IMG/VR virus record: IMGVR_UViG_3300017717_000036
Location: 1 to 31,347 of that record
Length of the DNA: 31,347 nucleotides
Source of the DNA: a virus
Direction: 5' to 3' (one strand)
Shown here: in pieces, positions 6,817 through 16,800 of the stretch
How the letters are laid out: every line of letters starts with the position of its first letter
Numbering within the stretch: the stretch's first letter is position 1
Notes under the pieces: generated by a model
The model's input: the letters and a program-made list of their open reading frames with translations, nothing else
What the model was told of the DNA's origin: nothing
Databases searched by the model: none
Translations under genes and position numbers: made by a program

Positions 6817-9228
6817 ATGCCATTAAGTAAACTTCAGTTTAATCCCGGAATAAACAAAGAAATAACTCAATATTCCAACGAAGCGGGCTGGAACGACTGC
6901 GACAAGGTACGCTTTCGTCAAGGTTATCCTGAAAAAATTGGTGGGTGGCGTAGATATGGTAAGAACACGTTTACAGGTGTTTGTAGATCACTACATCAGT
7001 GGGTTAGTAATGCTTTTGTAAAGTACATTGGTCTAGGCACTAATGTTAAGTTTTTTATAGAGGAAGGCACTGTATACTACGATATTACGCCTATAAGACT
7101 TACCGCTACTTTGGGGTCTAACCCCATAACCACAGAAAATACAAAGACTTCTGTAACTGTTGCGCATACCACACACGGAGCTACTTTGGGTAGTTATGTT
7201 ACGTTATCTGGTGTATCTGGCACTATAAACAATGTACCTGCATCAGACTTAAATAAAGAACACGTTATAACAGAAATAGTAAATGCTAATTCCTACAAGA
7301 TAGTAGTGGCTACTACAGCTAACGGGGATGGCGCTGGTGGCGGTGGTTCAGTAGTTGCTACATACCAAGTAAATGCTGGCCCTGACTTTCAGATACCTAC
7401 ACAAGGTTGGGATTCCGAAGTGTGGGGAAGTGCGGGTGATAGTTCTAGTACGTGGAATGGTAGCGCTGGTGGCACAGAAGAGTTACGTGTATGGAACCAA
7501 GCTAATTTTGGTGAGGACTTAATTATAGGCCCTCGTGGTGGTGAATTATACTATTGGGACACAAGTGCAGGTACAGGCACTAGAGCAGTAACTGTAAAGA
7601 ACGTAAACAATGGCACGGCTGTAAGCCTTACCAAAACATCAACCGGCTCTATAATTGAGAGTGCCCCATATATAACTAACATAGATGCAGCTGTTGGTAA
7701 AACAATTAGAATAGGGGCTGTAGTTACATGCACCACTGCAGATAGAATACCTGCGGGTACAACTGTTGTATCTGTAAGTGCTAATAGTCAAGTTGTTAAT
7801 ATAAGTCAGAACCCTATAAACACAGGTGTAAACCCCATACACGGCTTAACTTACAATTTTGACGACAACCCTATATCAGTTGCTGGAAACTCTAAAACAA
7901 TAACTGTATTTGATCCCACATTAGAAAGAGTCTATGAAGTTGGTCAACACGTAACTTTAGCTGGAGCTACTACCATATATGGGATTACTGCGAGTGTAAT
8001 AAACCAAAGACATAAAATAGCTACGGTAGACTCTGCCGCTAATACTTATACTATAGACATAGCTGATGCTGAACCTGCTAGCACTACAGCGTCCGGTGGG
8101 GGTTCAAGTGTTACTGCGCAGTATGAGTTATCGGCTGAGGTTCCTGTAGTACAGAATCACTTGTTAGTATCTGACTCTAGTCGTTTTGTATTTTGTTTTG
8201 GCACTAATGAGTTTGGAGACACTACAGAAAAACTTAACCCTATGTTAATACGCTGGTCAGACCAAGAAGATATGTTTGACTGGCGACCACGCTCTACTAA
8301 CCAAGCGGGAGACATACAGCTATCACAAGGCACCGAGATCGTAACTACACTCCAATCACGCCAAGAAATATTGGTTTTCACCGATGCTGCGCTGTATTCG
8401 TTGCAGTATGTTGGAGCGCCAGTGGTATGGAGTTCTCAGTTAATGGGGGCAAACATGTCAGTTATTTCATCGAAGGCCGCTGCTTACGCCAACGGAGTCG
8501 CGTATTGGATGGGAGTGGGCAAGTTTTACAAATACGATGGCACGGTGCAACCCTTGAGATGCGATGTAAGGAAGTTCGTATTTGATGATATGAACCCCGG
8601 ACAACAAGGGCAAGTATTTGCTGGCTCGTTAGAAGAATACCATGAGATATGGTGGTTCTATGTATCTAAGTCAAACACAGCTAAAGTAGCGCCAGACAAG
8701 TATGTAGTCTATAACTATGCCGAAGACATTTGGTATATAGGTACGTTAGACCGCAGTGCTTGGTTAGATTCACCTATAAACGACTTCCCACTAGCAGCTA
8801 CTAATACATATAACTTAGTAGAACATGAGAATGGTAATGATGATGGTCAAGCGGATACAAACTCACCTATAAATGCTTACATAACATCAGGTAGGTTTGG
8901 TATAGAGTCTGGTAATAGTTTTACGTTTGTAGATAAGTTAATACCTGATATGTCTTTTGTAGGTTCTGATTCAGATGCACCTAGCGTTGATTTTACTATA
9001 CTAGCAGAGAACGAGCCGGGGTCTTTAGACCATGCGTCTGTGGGTGGCGGTAGTGAACGAGAAGTACAAGTATCGACTGAGATTGACAACTATACAGATA
9101 TAGTAAACATACGTATGCGTGGTAGAGATATGGCTCTCAAAATATCTTCTGACTCTGCGGGCACAAGGTGGCAGTTAGGTACGCCTAGATTGAACATGCG
9201 TCCGGATGGTAGACGGGGCGCTAAGTAG
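6817..9228 (+). CDS. Tail nozzle / DNA-stabilisation-like protein
   Basis: This 803-residue beta-rich protein begins LSKLQFNPGINKEITQYSNE, then DKVRFRQGYPEKIGGWRRY, an N-terminus common in podovirus tail proteins of marine phages. Two related beta domains lie at about 108-187 and 359-441. Each has a VTLxG strand, a later HxIxxV strand, a Tyr-X-Ile strand and a GGG turn. The second half has RWSDQEDMFDWRP (about 478) and LQSRQEILVFTDAALYSLQY (about 511-531). These resemble the propeller-like repeats of P22 gp10 and T7 gp12-type nozzle proteins. It follows the endolysin by one base and precedes the S74 fibre. The role as tail nozzle or tube B is inferred from pattern, size and order. Confidence 0.7.
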   Translation: MPLSKLQFNPGINKEITQYSNEAGWNDCDKVRFRQGYPEKIGGWRRYGKNTFTGVCRSLHQWVSNAFVKYIGLGTNVKFFIEEGTVYYDITPIRLTATLGSNPITTENTKTSVTVAHTTHGATLGSYVTLSGVSGTINNVPASDLNKEHVITEIVNANSYKIVVATTANGDGAGGGGSVVATYQVNAGPDFQIPTQGWDSEVWGSAGDSSSTWNGSAGGTEELRVWNQANFGEDLIIGPRGGELYYWDTSAGTGTRAVTVKNVNNGTAVSLTKTSTGSIIESAPYITNIDAAVGKTIRIGAVVTCTTADRIPAGTTVVSVSANSQVVNISQNPINTGVNPIHGLTYNFDDNPISVAGNSKTITVFDPTLERVYEVGQHVTLAGATTIYGITASVINQRHKIATVDSAANTYTIDIADAEPASTTASGGGSSVTAQYELSAEVPVVQNHLLVSDSSRFVFCFGTNEFGDTTEKLNPMLIRWSDQEDMFDWRPRSTNQAGDIQLSQGTEIVTTLQSRQEILVFTDAALYSLQYVGAPVVWSSQLMGANMSVISSKAAAYANGVAYWMGVGKFYKYDGTVQPLRCDVRKFVFDDMNPGQQGQVFAGSLEEYHEIWWFYVSKSNTAKVAPDKYVVYNYAEDIWYIGTLDRSAWLDSPINDFPLAATNTYNLVEHENGNDDGQADTNSPINAYITSGRFGIESGNSFTFVDKLIPDMSFVGSDSDAPSVDFTILAENEPGSLDHASVGGGSEREVQVSTEIDNYTDIVNIRMRGRDMALKISSDSAGTRWQLGTPRLNMRPDGRRGAK

Positions 9229-10826
9229 TGGCTAATAAAATACGAAACACACGAAAACTTTTTTCTGTTCCAGCATTACCACAAGCGCCCAGAGAATATA
9301 ATGTTGGGTATGAAGCACAAAAAGACATGGTGCTCAGGTTATATTTTCAAGGCTTAGATGAAGCGCTTAGTCAGGCTTTGCAATATGATTCAGATGATAT
9401 TATTGATGGTAGCATCCCTAATAGTAAGTTAGAGAACTCTACAGTGTCTTTTGGTGGTGTTACGTTATCCCTAGGTGGCTCTGATGCTACTCCTGCGTTT
9501 AACCTTGCTGACGCCACTGGATACCCTACATCTAGCCTTGTGGGCACTATTACCACTGCGCAGATAGCTGATAGTGCAGTAACTACTGCAAAGATAGCTG
9601 ATGACGCAGTAACAGATGCAAAACTTGCAGATTCTATAAACTCAGCCATTACAGCTAACACAGCCAAAGTGACTAATGCTACACATACAGGTGAAGTTAC
9701 AGGGGCTACAGCCTTAACTATTGCAGATGGCGCTGTAGTTACAGCAAGAATAGCTGATGCAAATGTAACCACCGCAAAGATAGCTGATGATGCAGTAACA
9801 GATGCAAAACTTGCAGATTCAATAAACTCAGCTATTACAGCCAACACAGCTAAAGTAACTAATGCTACTCATACAGGTGAAGTTACAGGAGCTACAGCCT
9901 TAACTATTGCAGACAACGTAGTAGACGAAGCTAACCTTAAAGTATCTAATTCCCCAACTAATGGTTATTTCTTGTCTGCGCAATCAGGTAACACGGGGGG
10001 TCTGACTTGGGCGCAAGTATCAGGTGGCATAGCTGCGGTAGTTGATGATACAACCCCAGAACTCGGTGGCGCCTTAGATGCGGGCAATAACGATATAAAA
10101 AATGTAGATCAGTTAAGTATTGGTACATCTTCATTAACTCACGACTTTTTGATAAGTGGGTATAAAACGTCTGAAGAAGGCGAGTTGTTTAGAATGACTA
10201 ACAACAACTCCTCTACTAGTGCTGATGGTAGGTATATAACCTTTTATACTGGCACTAACCACTACGGTAGTATTGGTACTAAAGCTGTGGCTTATGGTCA
10301 GGGTATATTCTTTTCTAGTAACGGGTGTGGTCTTAGAGCTACTAGTCAGTTTTCAACCGATATTGTTGGCCCCTGTAGCGGCATTGGTGATGATAAAGAT
10401 AATGATGTTGATTTAGGGCAATCTAACAATAGGTTTGATGATGTGTACGCTACTAATGGTACAATACAAACATCTGACAGAAACTTAAAACAAGACATAG
10501 CAGAGCTATCTGACGCAGAAAAAAGAGTGGCGGTAGCTGCAAAAGGCTTATTACGTAAGTATAGATGGATAGACGCGGTTGCAGAAAAGGGGGATAATGC
10601 TAGAATACACTTTGGTATTATTGCTCAAGACCTTGAAGATGCTTTCACTGCTGAGGGTTTAGATGCTGGCAGGTACGCTATGTTTATTAGCACTACTTGG
10701 TGGGAGCATGAAGGCGAAAAATATAATGAACAGGCACACATACCAGAAGATGTTACAGCTACAGAGGTAACAAGACGCGGTGTTCGGTACCCCGAATTAC
10801 TAGCATTTATAATATCAGCTTTCTAG
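9228..10826 (+). CDS. Tail fibre with C-terminal peptidase S74 chaperone
   Basis: The 532-residue fibre starts at GTG overlapping the upstream stop (TAGTG). The start is supported because the LPQAPREYN region near the N-terminus looks like a conserved attachment segment. Residues about 105-230 form repeated strands of the AxIADxAVTxAKxAD type, including a 62-residue repeat present twice. A beta region around VDDTTPELGGALDAGNNDI follows, as in many fibres. Residues 416-532 are an intramolecular chaperone: SDRNLK gives Ser416 and Lys421, the spacing of the catalytic dyad known for peptidase S74, and it ends in RYPELLAFIISAF. By family knowledge it trimerises the fibre and then cleaves itself off just before Ser416. 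Host binding is the likely function. Confidence 0.88.
   Translation: MANKIRNTRKLFSVPALPQAPREYNVGYEAQKDMVLRLYFQGLDEALSQALQYDSDDIIDGSIPNSKLENSTVSFGGVTLSLGGSDATPAFNLADATGYPTSSLVGTITTAQIADSAVTTAKIADDAVTDAKLADSINSAITANTAKVTNATHTGEVTGATALTIADGAVVTARIADANVTTAKIADDAVTDAKLADSINSAITANTAKVTNATHTGEVTGATALTIADNVVDEANLKVSNSPTNGYFLSAQSGNTGGLTWAQVSGGIAAVVDDTTPELGGALDAGNNDIKNVDQLSIGTSSLTHDFLISGYKTSEEGELFRMTNNNSSTSADGRYITFYTGTNHYGSIGTKAVAYGQGIFFSSNGCGLRATSQFSTDIVGPCSGIGDDKDNDVDLGQSNNRFDDVYATNGTIQTSDRNLKQDIAELSDAEKRVAVAAKGLLRKYRWIDAVAEKGDNARIHFGIIAQDLEDAFTAEGLDAGRYAMFISTTWWEHEGEKYNEQAHIPEDVTATEVTRRGVRYPELLAFIISAF
9588..9914 (+). repeat. Two-copy 186-base repeat inside the S74 fibre
   Basis: About 141 bases from 9588 recur from 9774 with only a few differences, giving a 186-base (62-residue) period. 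Each copy encodes AKIADDAVTDAKLAD and TANTAKVTNATHTGEVTGAT. A partial copy of the IAD...TTAKIAD portion precedes the first. It lengthens the fibre shaft. Confidence 0.85.
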
Positions 10827-10828
10827 GA
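10825..10828 (+). promoter_or_regulatory. Ribosome binding site of the giant gene
   Basis: AGGA overlaps the stop codon of the fibre gene (TAG 10824-10826) and lies six bases before ATG 10835. The spacing is near ideal, and this is the clearest start signal for the 5,229-codon frame. Confidence 0.6.
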
Positions 10829-10834
10829 TAAGTA

Positions 10835-13800
10835 ATGGCCTTTACTGGGAACACCGCACAAGAATTCGTCACCGCCATAAAAGACGTAATAGTAGATCCT
10901 GTAACGGGCCTTCAAAAGCCTTCTGGCATGCTAATTGTAGAGGCCCTCAAAGAAAATTTCCCTACTGAATTGCACGAATTAGCGTTTGAGTTCGTACTCA
11001 CCGGCACTGAAATACAATCGCTACTGTTCTATAAAGAACGAAATCTAGATAAATGGACTGATGCCGCGCAAGCGGAGTTAGACGCTATATTCACCCCTAA
11101 TACACTATACAATGTAATCAAAAAAGCAGTAGAAAACAAAAAGGACAGAGGTCAAGACGACTATTCATCCAGAAGAAGGTTAATAGGAAACGCTGTACCC
11201 GACGTGGAAGACTACTTAAATACTGTAGAATCCGGTCAAGAACCTAGCCTTTTAAGTAACATATACTACCCAACAGGGTTTGAGGAAAACTCCGCAGACT
11301 TTTCTGACGAACAGGTACAGCGTTATGAAGGAGTCTATCTTCCTAGTCAGTGGCAGGGGCTCACATCCGCAAACGTACAGCAAATACTTGATGATGGCGT
11401 AGAAAACTATGGCAGTATCCCAACTATACAGTATGATTTTGACGGGGATGATAAGTTAACCCAATCAGACGTTGACAACCTTGCTAGATGGGAAGAGCGA
11501 TACAAAGAAATTACTGGGGGATATTATGATTCCAAAATTACAGGATTTTCAACTGAAGACCCACAATCAACCGAAGCTGAAGTGCCTGATAATGAAGGTT
11601 TTGGTACCGCAGTTAACTTATTAGATTTTGACGCAAACGGCGTAGTAGATGCTCTAAGTGATGGTGTATTATATCTACGATACTTGTTCGGGCTAAGAGG
11701 CGACCTGCTATTTAAGGGGGCAGTCGCCCGAGACGCTACACGAAGCACAGAAGAAATATTAGCGTATTTAGACGACGAAAACTCTCCTATACGGGCATTT
11801 ATTGACATAGATGGTAACGGCGTAGTAGATGCTCTAAGTGATGGTGTATTATTACTACGTCATGGTTTTGGGTTATCAGGCAGCATGCTAACTTCCGGTG
11901 CCGCCGCACGAAACAGCCCGTTAACTGGGCCAGAAGTAGAAGCAAAAATAAACGAAATGATAACTTTACTCCCTAAAAAGGGGGGAGATGGTAACTATTT
12001 TGTAGTAGATAAAAACGGTACGAAAAAGATAATTGGTTCGTCCGGTAAAATAGTTGATGCGCCAGATCAAGACTCAGATCAAGTAGTTTGGGACGGCGCT
12101 TCTGCACAAGCCCTACTGGAGGCGGCAGGTAGTCCAGATATAAACCTTCACACGAGAGCGGCATATAAACGATATGCGGAAAGTTTGGGGCTTTCTCTTG
12201 AAGAGTTTATGGCGCAATACGACTATACCGGTGACGGGGAAGTAGACATTGGTGACGTATTAGATGTACAAAAGTATGAAGGGGGCAATCAAACAATAGA
12301 GCCGGGTTGGGATTCCGACAACTATAAAGAGTTTAGATTAGACAGGGACGAAGATGGTGTTGATGATGATAATGACTATTTCCCTGACGACCCGCTATAT
12401 CAAAGAGAACAACAGTATTTTGAAGTCCTAGACGAAAACATGGCAAAGTCAGATGCCATATATGCTGCAATAGACTTCCTTAATAACAAAGATAAACAAA
12501 ATCGAACACTTTATATTGAAGGCCTAAGACTGCTTTCAACCGAAGAAAAAGCGCTAGTAGAACAAATACGAAAACTGCCGCAGTATGTGCAGGGTTTGTA
12601 TAGAAGTAAAAATAAAGTTATAAGTGATGAAGATAAAGAACTCTTTTTTAATCTTGTACAGACAACCTCTGATAACGATGTCTTTTCTGAGTATAAACTT
12701 ACAGCTCCAGCTATAACTTCTGATGATCCAGATTCCGATGGTGACGGAGTGGTTGATTCGGAAGACGCTTTTCCCAACAATCCAAGTGAAACTGCGGACA
12801 GCGATGGTGACGGGTTTGGTGACAACAATGATGCGTTCCCAAATGACCCAACCGAAACCCTTGATTCGGATGGTGACAGCTACGGTGACACTGCGGATGC
12901 TTTTCCTACCGATCCAGATGAGTGGGTTGATACTGACGACGATGGAGTTGGTAACAATACTGACGAATTCCCGAATGATCCTACTGAGACTGTAGATACT
13001 GATAATGATGGTGTTGGTAACAATGCTGACTTCGATATAAATAATCCGGACATTAAAAGCGAAGAAGATTATTTAGACACTATTGATACTGACGAAGATG
13101 GTACGCCCGACCATAAAGATTTTTTACCGTCAGACCCTAAATATCAAACTAAAGAGCAGCAAGATAAACAGTTTGATATGAACCGTTTTGCCGATGATAA
13201 CTCTAGGGCTTTCATTGGCGCATATAACGTAGAGCGTTACAAAGAACACATGGGCGACTCGCTAGGGACGTACGATTTTTCTGACCCTAAACTACAAAAA
13301 TTTCTTAAATGGAAAAACAATTACGTTAAAAACTGGCGTTCACTTAGTCGGGACAAAGGTAATTACCCTAGGTTTAGCGTAGACGCGGCCGCCAGTAAAG
13401 ACTTGAGAAAGTGGCTACTAGCTAACACTGAGAGTTACACTACAAACACAGGCAAACTTAATAGAACCTTCTACGACGAGGAGGCTAAGTTTTTCCAAGC
13501 GTTCTTAACAGCCGAGGGTGATTTTTTTCTAGAAGGCCGCGTTAGCGAACGAGAAGCCATGCAAGACGCGGTCATGGAGTGGCAGCTTGATGGTGCTCCG
13601 GATGAGTATATGCAAATTCTTAACACTCAAGGACTTGTAATACCAGAATCGCTTGGTGGAGTTGCTGAGGTAGTAGAAAGACACGCAACTGCTAGAACGG
13701 TTAGGGAAGAGCAATTAAACATGCTCTTTGATGCTATGGAAAACGCGTGGGAGACGGCTGGTAGTTTCTTTAGTCCAGATGCCGGTATGGGCGGTTCTAT

Positions 13801-16800
13801 GCGTCACATGGAGCTTGCGTGGGGGCCGGTATATCAGGAGGGAGGCGACCTTGCTATAGGAGAGCGTGTTACTGGGCCAGATGATCCTAGAGGTGAAGGA
13901 ATTGTTACTGGGCTAGATGGCCCATTTGAGTATGCGCCAGAAAAATTAGAACCTTTTAATGACTTACTACCTAACCCTGCTACAAGAAGAGACTGGCAGA
14001 ACATGGGATTAGGCAAGTTTATAAATGATTTTGTAGATAAGTATGGCGAAGAAGAGTTTGTAAAGTTTGCTACAGAATATAAAGACCTAATAAACGATCC
14101 TCTAAATCTTAATTCTGGTGAGAATAATGTTACCCATAGTAGTGGTGCAACCGGTATTGAACATACTTGGACTAACGGTACGGGCGGCCCTATATTAAAG
14201 TTTTTAGAAGAAGACTACAAAGATGAAGAACTAAACAAGTGGAAAGAAGTACCCAGAATAACTGAAGACGAAGAAATAATTGTAGACAGGTACACTGAGG
14301 CTACTGAAGAGGTACTTCTTTCAATAGAGTCAGGCACCACGGCATTTGATAGAGAAATAGCTGTAAATCTAGGTGGAGCTCTGCGTTTAGGTGATGCTTG
14401 GGCGGGTAGAAAAGAAAGTCAAAAATACAAAGACCTTTTAGCAGAGGGAGGTGAAGAGTACGCAGAAGAAGAGTATACAAAACTTTGGTTGGCATCTATA
14501 CCCGACTATGAAGTAGACGCTTATATTGAGTTACCAAACGCCTTTCAACCAGAAGCAATACAGACAAACATGGGGTGGGATACTAATAGACTATACATGA
14601 AAATGCCCGGGGATGATGACATAACCTTTGGTAAGTATGGTGACTGGGTAACTCCCATGTATCTTAATGATGCTACTGTAAGAAATAGTTTTACAAATGT
14701 TAGTGAGGACACCGCATTTCCTCATGGCGCGGGTAACGGCGCGGGGTATTTTGTAGACATAGGCACTGAATCTCAGGTCGGCGATTATACTATGATATGG
14801 GTTCAGCTCAATGAGTCTCCTAGCACCTTAGAAAAAATATTGGACGATTTGGGCCCACTAAAAGCAATTGTTCAGATAGGCTTAACCATATTTGGTGGCC
14901 CAGCCGGAGCAAAACTCGCTTTAGATATAGAATTAGCTACCGTAGCCTTAAAAGTTTTGGATGGGCAAACTTTGCATGGTGAAGATTGGGCAAGTTTAGC
15001 GATTTCTGGACTTGTAAAACTAGGCAAAATTACCATGCCAGTTCCTGAAGAGGTGGCTAAAGCTGAAGCGGCTGCACGTGGGTTATCAGAAGGTACAAAA
15101 GCCTATGTGGACTACATGAGCGTTGCGCAATCAGGTATTGGTATTGCAGGGATGAATTATAGCCAAACCATAACTGTGCTTAGAGCTGCAGGTGCGGGAA
15201 GCCTAGAAGATGCTATATTGCCGGTATTAGTAGATTTTGGTGATGATTGGATTAAAGGCGGACTATCGGCACTTGGTGCTTCCGATGAATTTATATCTAA
15301 CATGACTAAGGAACAGTTCGCTGCTATCAACGGCGTTGTTGAAAAGATGGCTAGGGGAGATGATTTTAACGAGGCCATTCTTGGTGAAGGCGTTGACTTT
15401 TTAGGAGATTATTTAGGAGATTTATACACCGGTAGTGAGACTCAGAATAAACTTAGAACTTTCTTTGAGGGTATGGAAAATGACATAAAAAATATGATGC
15501 GGGTTGCGCAAGAATTCATGGGTGACAGTGACCTAGCTAACCTTGGAGACTATCTACTAGGTCAAGTGGAACAAATACCTTTTGCAGACATACTGGCCAC
15601 TATAAATGAGGATTTTGAAGCTACAATGGCTAAACTTCAAAAGGTGTTGGATGAGTCTGAGCTTGTTCAGGGTATCGACAAATATGTAATAGATAACATA
15701 GATAAAGCAATAGATAGTTTTGTAGTGCCCGTAATAGCCAAAGGGAAGTTAATGTATGAAGACCTACCCGATGGCGTTAAAAACCAAATAGAAAAATTAG
15801 ACGAAGACCTAGAAAAATATGTGGGAGCAGCTAATTCACAGTTAGATCCTGCTATTAAAGAAGCAGTTAAGGTAGGTTTAGTACAGGAACTTCTTGGTCA
15901 AGGCGGCACGTTACAATCTAAAGCTCAAATTGTCAGTGCGTTTACACGAGAACTTATAACTGTAGAACAGTTAAAGAAAATGGACGCAACTACGGTAGAT
16001 ATACTAACTGCGCCAGTTGCTGCAGCTGGTATAAGAGCGGCGTTAAACACCGTACTACAGGGCAATCCAAACGCAGGTGATAACGCGTTACGTGCTATGG
16101 CGGCAACGGCGGAAAATGCTATTAGAACTAGTGTAGATGGTGGTACTTTCCCTTCAGATTTTAAAAACTATATGGATAACGTATCCGGCAATTTTGACAT
16201 AGTTGTTGCAAAAAGGTCGGAATTAGACGATATACAGAAAGAAGGCGATCAGCTAGCTATAGATATGGAAAACGCGGAAAAAGTGTTGGCTGATCTAAAG
16301 AAACAACGAGCTGATTTAGTCGCTATCGCTAATTCTCCTGATGCTACTGAAGCCGACCAACGTGCCCTAGCTGAATTACAGCAAGATCCGAACTACAACG
16401 CTGCACTAACAGAGGCTACTAACGAAATAGTTAAAGTAAGCACCGCAATAAAGAATTTGGACGTAAAAGAGAACGCGTTAGCAGATGAGTATGAAACGCT
16501 TAGAGATGATCTAGGACTGCAAAGTCAATTTGATCCAGCGGTTAAAAAATTTAATGGCGACGTAATGCAAATAATAATGGAGGGCGTTGCTCCAGAAGTT
16601 ATTAATAACCCAGAAGGATACAGACAACTTAATGGGCTGGGCCCAGATGTTGATGTGATACAGCATTATTTGTCAGAAGGTATATTTAATGGCGTACCAA
16701 CAACCGCCGGAGAGTATAACGCGCGTGTAGGTGCTGGCGTAGACACTATATATACAGCAGTTATAACTAAGTCTGGGATAGACGATTCAAAACTAACATC

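Noticed and set aside
9371-9847. Minus-strand open frame of 158 codons opposite the S74 fibre
   Set aside because: It is an antisense shadow of the fibre's Ala/Thr-rich repeat, with an Ala/Val/Ser-only composition and no ribosome binding site.
12723-12995. Plus-strand alternative frame of 90 codons inside the TSP3 array
   Set aside because: It is a frame-shifted reading of the repetitive Asp codons. The main frame gives the well-known TSP3 motif.
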